A stretch of 64,000 nt of DNA. It comes from Hydractinia symbiolongicarpus. Lineage: Eukaryota > Cnidaria > Hydrozoa > Anthoathecata > Hydractiniidae. How positions within the stretch are numbered: position 1 is the first letter of the stretch; the number at the start of each line of letters is the position of its first letter. Location of the stretch: the NCBI RefSeq assembly GCF_029227915.1, contig NC_079880.1, forward strand, positions 29,259,501-29,323,500, written 5' to 3'. This document shows, piece after piece, positions 34,555 to 47,940 of the stretch. The translations under genes were made by a program, and so were the position numbers. The notes beneath the pieces are model-generated. The model was not told the DNA's origin. It searched no databases and saw only the letters and a program-made list of their open reading frames with translations.

Positions 34555-36880
34555 ACAAGTCTCATGGGCTTTAGTGGTGAAATAATAATTTAAAAAATCG
34601 TTTGGGAAATGAGTTTACTACCTGGGTACTTTCTTTGTATACTTTTGACTATACGGGCCGAGTGCGGGATTCACGGGAAATCGCAGGTTTTTGTTTGCCG
34701 GCGATTAAACTTCTTTTACTCAGCGTCTCATCAAAAATGAAAACATTTTTGAAAACTACAAGTTTTATGCGTTTTAGTGGTGAAAAAATAACTTAAAAAA
34801 TCGTTCTGGAAGTGAGTTTACTCACAGGGTACTTTCTTTGTATACATTCGACTATACGGGCCAAGCCTGGGATTTAGGGGAAATCGCTGGTTTTCGTTTG
34901 CCGGCGATTAAACCTCTTTCATTAAGCGTCTCATCAAAAATGAAAACATTTTTGAAAACTACAAGTCTCATGCGTTTTAGTGGTGAAAAAGTAATTTAAA
35001 AATTCGTTCGGAAAATGAGTTTACTCCCTGGGTACTTTCTTTGTATACTTTTGACTATATGGGCCGAGTCCGGGATTTACGGGAAATCGCGGGTTTTTGT
35101 TTGCCGGCGATTAAACTTCTTTTATTCAGCGTCCCATCAAATATGAAAACATTTTATAAAACTACAAGTCTCTTGCGTTTTATTGGTGAAAAAATAATAT
35201 AAAAAATCGTTCGGAAAATGAGTTTACTCCCTGGGTACTTTCTTTGAATACTTTTGACTATACGGGCCAAGCCCGGGATTTACGGGAAATGGCGGGTTTT
35301 CGTTTGCCGGCGATTAAACTTCTGTTATTCAGTGTCTCGTCAAAACTGAAAACATTTTTGAAAACTACAAGTCTCATGCGTTTTAGTGGTGAAAAGATAA
35401 GTTAAAAAATCGTTTTGGAAATGAGTTTACTCACAGGGTACTTTCTTTGTATACATTCGACTATACGGGCCAAGCCCGGGATTTAGGGAAAATCGCTGGT
35501 TTTCGTTTGCCGGCGATTAAACCTCTTTCATTACGCGTCTCATCAAAAATGAAAACATTTTTAAAAACTACAAGTCTTATGCGTTTTAGTGGTGAAAAAA
35601 TAATTTAAAAAATCGTTCGGAAAATGAGTTTACTCCCTGGGTACTTTCTTTGTATACTTTTGACTATATGGGCCGAGTCCGGGATTTACGGCAAATCGCG
35701 GGTTTTTGTTTGCCGGCGATTAAACTTCTTTTATTCAGCGTCGCATCAAATATGAAAACATTTTTGAAAACTACAAGTCTCATGCGTTTTAGTGGTGAAA
35801 AGATAAGTTAAAAAATCGTTTTGGAAATGAGTTTACTCACAGGGTACTTTCTTTGTATACATTCGACTATACGGGCGAAGCCCGGGATTTACGGGAAATC
35901 GCGGGTTTTCGTTAGCCGGCAATTAAACCACTTTCATTAAGCGTCTCATCAAAAATAAAAACATTTCTGAAAACTACAAGTCTCATGCGTTTTAGTGGTG
36001 AAAAAATAATTTAAAAAATCGTTCGGGAAATGAGTTTACTCCCTGGGTACTTTCTTTGTATACTTTTGACTATACGGTCCGAGTCCGGGATTTACGGGAA
36101 GTCGCGGGTTTTCGTTTGCCGGCGATTAAACTTCTTTTATTCAGCGTCTCATCAAAAATGAAAACATTTTTAAAAACTACAAGTCTCATGGGTTTTAGTG
36201 GTGAAAAAATAATTTAAAAAATCGTTCGGGACATGAGTTTACACCCTGGGTACTTTCTTTGTATACTTTTGATTATACGGGCCGAGTCCGGGGTTTACGG
36301 GAAATGGCGGTTTTTTGTTTGCCGGCGATTATACTTCTTTTATTCAGCGTCTCATCAAAAATGAAAACAAGTTTGAAGACTACAAGTCTCATGCGTTTTA
36401 GTGTTGAAAAAATAATTTAAAATATCGTTCGGGAAATGAGTTTACTCCCTGGGTACTTTCTTTGTATACTTTTGACTATACGGACGAAGCCCGGGATTAA
36501 CGGGAAATCGCGGGTTTTCGTTTGCCGGCGATTAAACTTCTTTTGTTCAGCGTCTCATCAAAAATGAAAACATTTTTGAAAACTACAGGTCTCTTGCGTT
36601 TTAGTGGTGAAAAAATAATATAAAAAATCGTTCGGGAAATGAGTTTACTCCCTGGGTACTTTCTTTGAATACTTTTGACTATACGGGTCAAGCCCGGGAT
36701 TTACGGGAAATGGCGGGTTTTCGTTTGCCGGCGATTAAACTTCTGTTATTCAGTGTCTCATCAAAACTGAAAACATTTTTGAAAACTACAAGTCTCATGC
36801 GTTTTAGTGGTGAAAAGATAAGTTAAAAAATCGTTTTGGAAATGAGTTTACTCACAGGGTACTTTCTTTGTATACATTCG
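34555..36880 (+). repeat. About 12-monomer (2.4 kb) higher-order unit, copy a
   Basis: The unit opens with the CATGGGCTTTAGTGG / GTTTGGGAAATG monomer, then GTGCGGGATTCACGGG (34661), GTCCCATCAAATATG, GTTAGCCGGC, GGTCCGAGTCC, ATTATACTTC and AAACAAGTTTGAAG monomers in order. From the opening frame (34602) to the GATTAACGGG monomer (36497) is 1895 bp, almost the same as in copy d (41844 to 43738, 1894 bp). Confidence 0.7.
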
Positions 36881-38750
36881 ACTATACGGGCCAAGCCTGG
36901 GATTTAGGGGAAATCGCTGGTTTTCGTTTGCCGGCGATTAAACCTCTTTCATTAAGCGTCTCATCAAAAATGAAAACATTTTTGAAAACTACAAGTCTCA
37001 TGCGTTTTAGTGGTGAAAAAGTAATTTAAAAATTCGTTCGGAAAATGAGTTTACTCCCTGGGTACTTTCTTTGTATACTTTTGACTATATGGGCCGAGTC
37101 CGGGATTTACGGGAAATCGCGGGTTTTTGTTTGCCGGCGATTAAACTTCTTTTATTCAGCGTCCCATCAAATATGAAAACATTTTATAAAACTACAAGTC
37201 TCTTGCGTTTTATTGGTGAAAAAATAATATAAAAAATCGTTCGGAAAATGAGTTTACTCCCTGGGTACTTTCTTTGAATACTTTTGACTATACGGGCCAA
37301 GCCCGGGATTTACGGGAAATGGCGGGTTTTCGTTTGCCGGCGATTAAACTTCTGTTATTCAGTGTCTCGTCAAAACTGAAAACATTTTTGAAAACTACAA
37401 GTCTCATGCGTTTTAGTGGTGAAAAGATAAGTTAAAAAATCGTTTTGGAAATGAGTTTACTCACAGGGTACTTTCTTTGTATACATTCGACTATACGGGC
37501 CAAGCCCGGGATTTAGGGAAAATCGCTGGTTTTCGTTTGCCGGCGATTAAACCTCTTTCATTAAGCGTCTCATCAAAAATGAAAACATTTTTAAAAACTA
37601 CAAGTCTTATGCGTTTTAGTGGTGAAAAAATAATTTAAAAAATCGTTCGGAAAATGAGTTTACTCCCTGGGTACTTTCTTTGTATACTTTTGACTATATT
37701 GGCCGAGTCCGGGATTTACGGCAAATCGCGGGTTTTTGTTTGCCGGCGATTAAACTTCTTTTATTCAGCGTCGCATCAAATATGAAAACATTTTTGAAAA
37801 CTACAAGTCTCATGCGTTTTAGTGGTGAAAAGATAAGTTAAAAAATCGTTTTGGAAATGAGTTTACTCACAGGGTACTTTCTTTGTATACATTCGACTAT
37901 ACGGGCGAAGCCCGGGATTTACGGGAAATCGCGGGTTTTCGTTAGCCGGCGATTAAACTTCTTTTATTCAGCGTCTCATCAAAAATGAAAACATTTTTAA
38001 AAACTACAAGTCTCATGGGTTTTAGTGGTGAAAAAATAATTTAAAAAATCGTTCGGGACATGAGTTTACACCCTGGGTACTTTCTTTGTATACTTTTGAT
38101 TATACGGGCCGAGTCCGGGGTTTACGGGAAATGGCGGTTTTTTGTTTGCCGGCGATTATACTTCTTTTATTCAGCGTCTCATCAAAAATGAAAACAAGTT
38201 TGAAGACTACAAGTCTCATGCGTTTTAGTGTTGAAAAAATAATTTAAAATATCGTTCGGGAAATGAGTTTACTCCCTGGGTACTTTCTTTGTATACTTTT
38301 GACTATACGGACGAAGCCCGGGCTTAACGGGAAATCGCGGGTTTTCGTTTGCCGGCGATTAAACTTCTTTTGTTCAGCGTCTCATCAAAAATGAAAACAT
38401 TTTTGAAAACTACAAGTCTCTTGCGTTTTAGTGGTGAAAAAATAATATAAAAAATCGTTCGGGAAATGAGTTTACTCCCTGGGTACTTTCTTTGAATACT
38501 TTTGACTATACGGGTCAAGCCCGGGATTTACGGGAAATGGCGGGTTTTCGTTTGCCGGCGATTAAACTTCTGTTATTCAGTGTCTCATCAAAACTGAAAA
38601 CATTTTTGAAAACTACAAGTCTCATGCGTTTTAGTGGTGAAAAGATAAGTTAAAAAATCGTTTTGGAAATGAGTTTACTCACAGGGTACTTTCTTTGTAT
38701 ACATTTGACTATACGGGCCAAGCCCGGGATTTAGGGAAAATCGGTGGTTT
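36881..38750 (+). repeat. The same unit, copy b (one monomer and the first monomers missing)
   Basis: The TTTTATTGGTGAA marker at 35181 recurs at 37211 (2030 bp, 10 monomers), but the AAACAAGTTTGAAG marker at 36361 recurs at 38188 (1827 bp, 9 monomers). One monomer is thus missing in copy b between them, at the fusion GTTAGCCGGCGATTAAACTT near 37943. The end frames at 36497-36691 and 38324-38518 are 1827 bp apart. Confidence 0.7.
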
Positions 38751-39076
38751 TCGTTTGCCGGCGATTAAACCTCTTTCATTAAGCGTCTTATCAAAAATGA
38801 AAACATTTTGGAAAACTACAAGTCTTATGCGTTTTAGTGGTGAAAAAATAATTTAAAAAATCGTTCGGAAAATGAGTTTACTCCCTGGGTACTTTCTTTG
38901 TATACTTTTGACTATACGGGCCGAGTCCGGGATTTACAGGAAATCGCGGGTTTTTGTTTGCCGGCGATTAAACTTCTTTTATTCAGCGTCCCATCAAATA
39001 TGAAAACATTTTATAAAACTACAAGTCTCTTGCGTTTTAGTGGTGAAAAAATAATATAAAAAATCGTTCGGAAAAT

Positions 39077-39213
39077 GAGTTTACTCCCTGGGTACTTTCT
39101 TTGAATACTTTTGACTATACGGGCCAAGCCCGGGATTTACGGGAAATGGCGGGTTTTCGTTTTCTCATGCGTTTTAGTGGTGAAAAAGTAATTTAAAAAT
39201 TCGTTCGGAAAAT
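39077..39213 (+). repeat. Short monomer, 137 bp (66-bp deletion)
   Basis: The sequence GGTTTTCGTTTTCTCATGCG near 39150-39170 joins phase 105 to phase 172, removing GCCGGC through to the second GTCTCAT. Spacing of GAGTTTAC landmarks is 137 bp. I saw this event only once. The TCTCAT motif, present twice per monomer, may have taken part, but the join itself shows only one or two bases of shared sequence. Confidence 0.85.
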
Positions 39214-39549
39214 GAGTTTACTCCCTGGGTACTTTCTTTGTATACTTTTGACTATATGGGCCGAGTCCGGGATTTACGGGAAATCGCGGGTTTTTGTTTG
39301 CCGGCGATTAAACTTCTTTTATTCAGCGTCCCATCAAATATGAAAACATTTTATAAAACTACAAGTCTCTTGCGTTTTAGTGGTGAAAAAATAATATAAA
39401 AAATCGTTCGGAAAATGAGTTTACTCCCTGGGTACTTTCTTTGAATACTTTTGACTATACGGGCCGAGTCCGGGATTTACGGGAAGTCGCGGGTTTTCGT
39501 TTGGCGGCGATTAAACTTCTTTTATTCAGGGTCTCATCAAAAATGAAAA

Positions 39550-41790
39550 CATTTTTAAAAACTACAAGTCTCATGGGCTTTAGTTGTGAAATAATAATTT
39601 AAAAAATCGTTTGGGAAATGAGTTTACTCCCTGGGTACTTTCTTTGTATACTTTTGACAATACGGGCCGAGTGCGGGATTCACGGGAAATCGCAGGTTTT
39701 TGTTTGCCGGCGATTAAACTTCCTTTACTCAGCGTCTCATCAAAAATGAAAACATTTTTGAAAACTACAAGTTTTATGCGTTTTAGTGGTGAAAAAATAA
39801 CTTAAAAAATCGTTCTGGAAGTGAGTTTACTCACAGGGTACTTTCTTTGTATACATTCGACTATACGGGCCAAGCCTGGGATTTAGGGGAAATCGCTGGT
39901 TTTCGTTTGCCGGCGATTAAACCTCTTTCATTAAGCGTCTCATCAAAAATGAAAACATTTTTGAAAACTACAAGTCTCATGCGTTTTAGTGGTGAAAAAG
40001 TAATTTAAAAATTCGTTCGGAAAATGAGTTTACTCCCTGGGTACTTTCTTTGTATACTTTTGACTATATGGGCCGAGTCCGGGATTTACGGGAAATCGCG
40101 GGTTTTTGTTTGCCGGCGATTAAACTTCTTTTATTCAGCGTCCCATCAAATATGAAAACATTTTATAAAACTACAAGTCTCTTGCGTTTTAGTGGTGAAA
40201 AAATAATATAAAAAATCGTTCGGAAAATGAGTTTACTCCCTGGGTACTTTCTTTGAATACTTTTGACTATACGGGCCAAGCCCGGGATTTACGGGAAATG
40301 GCGGGTTTTCGTTTGCCGGCGATTAAACTTCTGTTATTCAGTGTCTCGTCAAAACTGAAAACATTTTTGAAAACTACAAGTCTCATGCGTTTTAGTGGTG
40401 AAAAGATAAGTTAAGAAATCGTTTTGGAAATGAGTTTACTCACAGGGTACTTTCTTTGTATACATTCGACTATACGGCCCAAGCCCGGGATTTAGGGAAA
40501 ATCGCTGGTTTTCGTTTGCCGGCGATTAAACCTCTTTCATTAAGCGTCTCATCAAAAATGAAAACATTTTTGAAAACTACAAGTCTTATGCGTTTTAGTG
40601 GTGAAAAAATAATTTAAAAAATCGTTCGGAAAATGAGTTTACTCCCTGGGTACTTTCTTTGTATACATTCGACTATACGGGCGAAGCCCGGGATTTACGG
40701 GAAATCGCGGGTTTTCGTTAGCCGGCGATTAAACCACTTTCATTAAGCGTCTCATCAAAAATGAAAACATTTCTAAAAACTACAAGTCTCATGCGTTTTA
40801 GTGGTGAAAAAATAATTTAAAAAATCGTTCGGGAAATGAGTTTACTCCCTGGGTACTTTCTTTGTATACTTTTGACTATACGGTCCGAGTCCGGGATTTA
40901 CGGGAAGTCGCGGGTTTTCGTTTGCCGGCGATTAAACTTCTTTTATTCAGCGTCTCATCAAAAATGAAAACATTTTTAAAAACTACAAGTCTCATGGGTT
41001 TTAGTGGTGAAAAAATAATTTAAAAAATCGTTCGGGACATGAGTTTACACCCTGGGTACTTTTTTTGTATACTTTTGATTATACGGGCCGAGTCCGGGGT
41101 TTACGGGAAATGGCGGTTTTTTGTTTGCCGGCGATTATACTTCTTTTATTCAGCGTCTCATCAAAAATGAAAACATTTTTGAAGACTACAAGTCTCATGC
41201 GTTTTAGTGGTGAAAAAATAATTTAAAATATCGTTCGGGAAATGAGTTTACTCCCTGGGTACTTTCTTTGTATACTTTTGACTATACGGACGAAGCCCGG
41301 GATTAACGGGAAATTGCGGGTTTTTGTTTGCCGGCGATTAAACTTCTTTTGTTCAGCGTCTCATCAAAAATGAAAACATTTTTGAAAACTACAAGTCTCT
41401 TGCGTTTTAGTGGTGAAAAAATAATATAAAAAATCGTTCGGGAAATGAGTTTACTCCCTGGGTACTTTCTTTGAATACTTTTGACTATACGGGCCAAGCC
41501 CGGGATTTACGGCAAATGGCGGGTTTTCGTTTGCCGGCGATTAAACTTCTGTTATTCAGTGTCTCATCAAAACTGAAAACATTTTTGAAAACTACAAGTC
41601 TCATGCGTTTTAGTGGTGAAAAGATAAGTTAAAAAATCGTTTTGGAAATGAGTTTACTCACAGGGTACTTTCTTTGTATACATTTGACTATACGGGCCAA
41701 GCCCGGGATTTAGGGAAAATCGCTGGTTTTCGTTTGCCGGCGATTAAACCTCTTTCATTAAGCGTCTCATCAAAAATGAAAACATTTTTA
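39550..41790 (+). repeat. The 12-monomer unit, copy c (11 monomers)
   Basis: The opening frame at 39611 is followed by its next copy at 41844, a distance of 2233 bp or 11 monomers. Compared with copy d, one monomer is missing near 40650, where a CCCTGGGTAC monomer runs straight into CATTCGACTATACGGGCG. The markers GTGCGGGATTCACGGG, GTCCCATCAAATATG, GTTAGCCGGCG and ATTATACTTC all appear in the expected order. Confidence 0.7.
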
Positions 41791-44225
41791 AAAACTACAA
41801 GTCTCATGGGCTTTAGTGGTGAAATAATAATTTAAAAAATCGTTTGGGAAATGAGTTTACTCCCTGGGTACTTTCTTTGTATACTTTTGACTATACGGGC
41901 CGAGTGCGGGATTCACGGGAAATCGCAGGTTTTTGTTTGCCGGCGATTAAACTTCTTTTACTCAGCGTCTCATCAAAAATGAAAACATTTTTGAAAACAA
42001 CAAGTTTTATGCGTTTTAGTGGTGAAAAAATAACTTAAAAAATCGTTCTGGAAGTGAGTTTACTCACAGGGTACCTTCTTTGTATACATTCGACTATACG
42101 GGCCAAGCCTGGGATTTAGGGGAAATCGCTGGTTTTCGTTTGCCGGCGATTAAACCTCTTTCATTAAGCGTCTCATCAAAAATGAAAACATTTTTGAAAA
42201 CTACAAGTCTCATGCGTTTTAGTGGTGAAAAAGTAATTTAAAAATTCGTTCGGAAAATGAGTTTACTCCCTGGGTACTTTCTTTGTATACTTTTGACTAT
42301 ATGGGCCGAGTCCGGGATTTACGGGAAATCGCGGGTTTTTGTTTGCCGGCGATTAAACTTCTTTTATTCAGCGTCCCATCAAATATGAAAACATTTTATA
42401 AAACTACAAGTCTCTTGCGTTTTAGTGGTAAAAAAATAATATAAAAAATCGTTCGGAAAATGAGTTTACTCCCTGGGTACTTTCTTTGAATACTTTTGAC
42501 TATACGGGCCAAGCCCGGGATTTACGGGAAATGGCGGGGTTTCGTTTGCCGGCGATTAAACTTCTGTTATTCAGTGTCTCGTCAAAACTGAAAACATTTT
42601 TGAAAACTACAAGTCTTATGCGTTTTAGTGGTGAAAAGATAAGTTAAAAAATCGTTTTGGAAATGAGTTTACTCACAGGGTACTTTCTTTGTATACATTC
42701 GACTATACGGGCCAAGCCCGGGATTTAGGGAAAATCGCTGGTTTTTGTTTGCCGGCGATTAAACCTCTTTCATTAAGCGTCTCATCAAAAATGAAAACAT
42801 TTTTGAAAACTACAAGTCTTATGCGTTTTAGTGGTGAAAAAATAATTTAAAAAATCGTTCGGAAAATGAGTTTACTCCCTGGGTACTTTCTTTGTATACT
42901 TTTGACTATATGGGCCGAGTCCGGGATTTACGGGAAATCGCGGGTTTTTGTTTGCCGGCGATTAAACTTCTTTTATTCAGCGTTGCATCAAATATGAAAA
43001 CATTTTTGAAAACTACAAGTCTCATGCGTTTTAGTGGTGAAAAGATAAGTTAAAAAATCGTTTTGGAAATGAGTTTACTCACAGGGTACTTTCTTTGTAT
43101 ACATTCGACTATACGGGCGAAGCCCGGGATTTACGGGAAATCGCGGGTTTTCGTTAGCCAGCGATTAAACCACTTTCATTAAGCGTCTCATCAAAAATGA
43201 AAACATTTCTGAAAACTACAAGTCTCATGCGTTTTAGTGGTGAAAAAATAATTTGAAAAATCGTTCGGGAAATGAGTTTACTCCCTGGGTACTTTCTTTG
43301 TATACTTTTGACTATACGGTCCGAGTCCGGGATTTACGGGAAGTCGCGGGTTTTCGTTTGCCGGCGATTAAACTTCTTTTATTCAGCGTCTCATCAAAAA
43401 TGAAAACATTTTTAAAAACTACAAGTCTCATGGGTTTTAGTGGTGAAAAAATAATTTAAAAATCGTTCGGGACATGAGTTTACAGCCTGGGTACTTTTTT
43501 TGTATACTTTTGATTATACGGGCCGAGTCCGGGGTTTACGGGAAATGGCGGTTTTTTGTTTGCCGGCGATTATACGTCTTTTATTCAGCGTCTCATCAAA
43601 AATGAAAACAAGTTTGAAGACTACAAGTCTCATGCGTTTTAGTGGTGAAAAAATAATTTAAAATATCGTTCGGGAAATGAGTTTACTCCCTGGGTACTTT
43701 CTTTGTATACTTTTGACTATACGGACGAAGCCCGGGATTAACGGGAAATCGCGGTTTTTCGTTTGCCGGCGATTAAACTTCTTTTGTTCAGCGTCTCATC
43801 AAAAATGAAAACATTTTTGAAAACTACAAGTCTCTTGCGTTTTAGTGGTGAAAAAATAATATAAAAAATCGTTCGGGAAATGAGTTTACTCCCTGGGTAC
43901 TTTCTTTGAATACTTTTGACTATACGGGCCAAGCCCGGGATTTACGGGAAATGGCGGGTTTTCGTTTGCCGGCGATTAAACTTCTGTTATTCAGTGTCTC
44001 ATCAAAACTGAAAACATTTTTGAAAACTACAAGTCTCATGCGTTTTAGTGGTGAAAAGATAAGTTAAAAAATCGTTTTGGGAATGAGTTTACTCACAGGG
44101 TACTTTCTTTGTATACATTTGACTATACGGGCCAAGCCCGGGATTTAGGGAAAATCGCTGGTTTTCGTTTGCCGGCGATTAAACCTCTTTCATTAGGCGT
44201 CTCATCAAAAATGAAAACATTTTTG
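41790..44225 (+). repeat. The 12-monomer unit, copy d (12 monomers, 2435 bp)
   Basis: It follows copy c directly. The GATTAACGGG monomers at 41303 and 43738 are 2435 bp apart: 12 x 203 less one base, lost at about 43458 (TTAAAAATCGTTCGGGACAT). The copies part near 44225, where copy d continues into the 5-monomer repeat. Confidence 0.7.
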
Positions 44226-46630
44226 AAAACTACAAGTCTTATGCGTTTTAGTGGTGAAAAAATAATTTAAAAAATCGTTCGGAAAATGAGTTTACTCCCT
44301 GGGTACTTTCTTTGTATACTTTTGACTATATGGGCCGAGTCCGGGATTTACGGGAAATCGCGGGTTTTTGTTTGCCGGCGATTAAACTTCTTTTATTCAG
44401 CGTCCCATCAAATATGAAAACATTTTATAAAACTACAAGTCTCTTGCGTTTTAGTGGTGAAAAAATAATATAAAAAATCGTTCGGAAAATGAGTTTACTC
44501 CCTGGGTACTTTCTTTGAATACTTTTGACTATACGGGCCAAGCCCGGGATTCACGGGAAATGGCGGGTTTTCGTTTGCCGGCGATTAAACTTCTGTTATT
44601 CAGTGTCTCGTCAAAACTGAAAACATTTTTGAAAACTACAAGTCTCATGCGTTTTAGTGGTGAAAAGATAAGTTAAAAAATCGTTTTGGAAATGAGTTTA
44701 CTCACAGGGTACTTTCTTTGTATACATTCGACTATACAGGCCAAGCCCGGGATTAACGGGAAATCGCGGGTTTTCGTTTGCCGGCGATTAAACTTCTTTT
44801 GTTCAGCGTCTCATCAAAAATGAAAACATTTTTGAAAACTACAAGTCTCTTGCGTTTTAGTGGTGAAAAAATAATATAAAAAATCGTTCGGGAAATGAGT
44901 TTACTTCCTGGGTACTTTCTTTGAATACTTTTGACTATACGGGCCAAGCCCGGGATTTACGGGAAATGGCGGGTTTTCGTTTGCCGGCGATTAAACTTCT
45001 GTTATTCAGTGTCTCATCAAAACTGAAAACATTTTTGAAAACTACAAGTCTCATGCGTTTTAGTGGTGAAAAGATAAGTTAAAAAATCGTTTTGGAAATG
45101 AGTTTACTCACAGGGTACTTTCTTTGTATACATTTGACTATACGGGCCAAGCCCGGGATTTAGGGAAAATCGCTGGTTTTCGTTTGCCGGCGATTAAACC
45201 TCTTTCATTAAGCGTCTCATCAAAAATGAAAACATTTTTAAAAACTACAAGTCTTATGCGTTTTAGTGGTGAAAAAATAATTTAAAAAATCGTTCGGAAA
45301 ATGAGTTTACTCCCTGGGTACTTTCTTTGTATACTTTTGACTATATGGGCCGAGTCCGGGATTTACGGGAAATCGCGGGTTTTTGTTTGCCGGCGATTAA
45401 ACTTCTTTTATTCAGCGTCCCATCAAATATGAAAACATTTTATAAAACTACAAGTCTCTTGCGTTTTAGTGGTGAAAAAATAATATAAAAAATCGTTCGG
45501 AAAATGAGTTTACTCCCTGGGTACTTTCTTTGAATACTTTTGACTATACGGGCCAAGCCCGGGATTTACGGGAAATGGCGGGTTTTCGTTTGCCGGCGAT
45601 TAAACTTCTGTTATTCAGTGTCTCGTCAAAACTGAAAACATTTTTGAAAACTACAAGTCTCATGCGTTTTAGTGGTGAAAAGATAAGTTAAAAAATCGTT
45701 TTGGAAATGAGTTTACTCACAGGGTACTTTCTTTGTATACATTCGACTATACAGGCGAAGCCCGGGATTAACGGGAAATCGCGGGTTTTCGTTTGCCGGC
45801 GATTAAACTTCTTTTGTTCAGCGTCTCATCAAAAATCAAAACATTTTTGAAAACTACAAGTCTCTTGCGTTTTAGTGGTGAAAAAATAATATAAAAAATC
45901 GTTCGGGAAATGAGTTTACTCCCTGGGTACTTTCTTTGAATACTTTTGACTATACGGGCCAAGCCCGGGATTTACGGGAAATGGCGGGTTTTCGTTTGCC
46001 GGCGATTAAACTTCTGTTATTCAGTGTCTCATCAAAACTGAAAACATTTTTGAAAACTACAAGTCTCTTGCGTTTTAGTGGTGAAAAAATAATATAAAAA
46101 ATCGTTCGGGAAATAAGTTTACTCCCTGGGTACTTTCTTTGAATACTTTTGACTATACGGGCCAAGCCCAAGATTTACGGGAAATGGCGGGTTTTCGTTT
46201 GCCGGCGATTAAACTTCTGTTATTCAGTGTCTCATCAAAACTGAAAACATTTTTGAAAACTACAAGTCTCATGCGTTTTAGTGGTGAAAAGATAAGTTAA
46301 AAAATCGTTTTGGAAATGAGTTTACTCACAGGGTACTTTCTTTGTATACATTTGACTATACGGGCCAAGCCCGGGATTTAGGGAAAATCGCTGGTTTTCG
46401 TTTGCCAGCGATTAAACCTCTTTCATTAAGCGTCTCATCAAAAATGAAAACATTTTTGAAAACTACAAGTCTTATGCGTTTTAGTGGTGAAAAAATAATT
46501 TAAAAAATCGTTCGAAAAATGAGTTTACTCCCTGGGTACTTTCTTTGTATACTTTTGACTATATGGGCCGAGTCCGGGATTTACGGGATATCGCGGGTTT
46601 TTGTTTGCCGGCGATTAAACTTCTTTTATT
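43738..46630 (+). repeat. 1015-bp 5-monomer higher-order repeat, about 2.8 copies
   Basis: GATTAACGGGAAATCG monomers at 43738, 44753 and 45768 are exactly 1015 bp apart. Within the third copy one monomer (about 45863-46065) is duplicated again at 46066-46268, giving a 6-monomer version. The order is GATTAACGGG, GTTATTCAGTGTCTCATC, GGGATTTAGGGAAAATCG, GTCCCATCAAATATG, GTCTCGTCAAAACTG. Confidence 0.8.
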
Positions 46631-47940
46631 CAGCGTCGCATCAAATATGAAAACAATTTTAAAAACTACAAGTCTCATGCGTTTTAGTGGTGAAAAGATA
46701 AGTTAAAAAATCGTTTTGGAAATGAGTTTACTCACAGGGTACTTTCTTTGTATACATTCGACTATACGGGCGAAGCCCGGGATTTACGGGAAATCGCGGG
46801 TTTTCGTTTGCCGGCGATTAAACCACTTTCATTAAGAGTCTCATCAAAAATGAAAACATTTCTGAAAACTACAAGTCTCATGCGTTTTAGTGGTGAAAAA
46901 ATAATTTAAAAAATCGTTCGGGAAATGAGTTTACTCCCTGGGTACTTTCTTTGTATACTTTTGACTATGCGGGCAAAATCCGGGATTTACGGGAAGTCGC
47001 AGGTTTTCGTTTGCTGGCGTTTAAACTTCTTTTATTCAGCGTCTCATCAAAAATGAAAACAAGTTTGAAGACTACAAGTCTCATGCGTTTTAGTGGTGAA
47101 AAAATAATTTAAAATATCGTTCGGGAAATGAGTTTACTCCCTGGGTACTTTCTTTGTATACTTTTGACTATACGGGCGAAGCCCGGGATTAACGGGAAAG
47201 CGCGGGTTTTCGTTTGCCGGCGATTAAACTTCTTTTGTTCAGCGTCTCATCAAAAATGAAAACATTTTTGAAAACTACAAGTCTCATGCGTTTTAGTGGT
47301 GAAAAAAAAATTTAAAAAATCGTTTTGGAAATGAGTTTACTCACAGGGTACTTTCTTTGTATACATTCGACTATACTATAAGCGCGGGATTTACGGGAAA
47401 TCGCAGGTTTTCGTTTGCCGGCGATTAAACCACTTTCATTAAGCGTTTTATCAAAAATGAAAACATTTCTGAAAACTACAAGTCTCATGCGTTTAGTGGT
47501 GAAGAAATAATATAAAAAATCGTTCGGGAAATGAGTTTACTCCCTGGGTACTTTCTTTGAATACTTTTGACTATACGGGCCAAGCCCGGGATTTACGGGA
47601 AATGGCGGGTTTTCGTTTGCCGGCGATTAAACTTCTGTTATTCAGTGTCTCATCAAAACTGAAAACATTTTTGAAACTACAAGTCTCATGCGTTTTAGTG
47701 GTGAAAAGATAAGTTAAAAAATCGTTTTGGAAATGAGTTTACTCACAGGGTACTTTCTTTGTATACATTCGACTATACGGGCCAAGCCCGGGATTTAGGG
47801 AAAATCGCTGGTTTTCGTTTGCCGGCGATTAAACCTCTTTCATTAAGCGTCTCATCAAAAATGAAAACATTTTTGAAAACTACAAGTCTTATGCGTTTTA
47901 GTGGTGAAAAAATAATTTAAAAAATCGTTCGGAAAATGAG
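46631..47940 (+). repeat. Mixed monomers, related to 58190-59040
   Basis: The run AAACAAGTTTGAAG (about 47057), GATTAACGGG, A9 monomer, and TATACTATAAGCGCGGG (47371) recurs in the same order at about 58430-58900. No non-satellite sequence is present. Confidence 0.65.
47371..47388 (+). repeat. TATACTATAAGCGC variant core, copy 1
   Basis: CTATACTATAAGCGCGGG replaces CTATACGGGCCAAGCCCGGG, a net loss of 2 bp that destroys the CGGGC/GCCCG hairpin and places TATAC next to TATAA. Further copies are at 49598, 53048 and 58775. The change is too large for a point mutation and suggests a local template switch. Confidence 0.8.

Noticed and set aside
36497-36691. Open frames on the - strand, 64-91 codons (36497, 38324, 41303, 43738, 44753, 45768, 55207, 56062 and others)
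   Set aside because: Reverse complement of the same monomer; they coexist with overlapping + strand frames and follow the repeat unit spacing (1015, 1748, 1827 bp).
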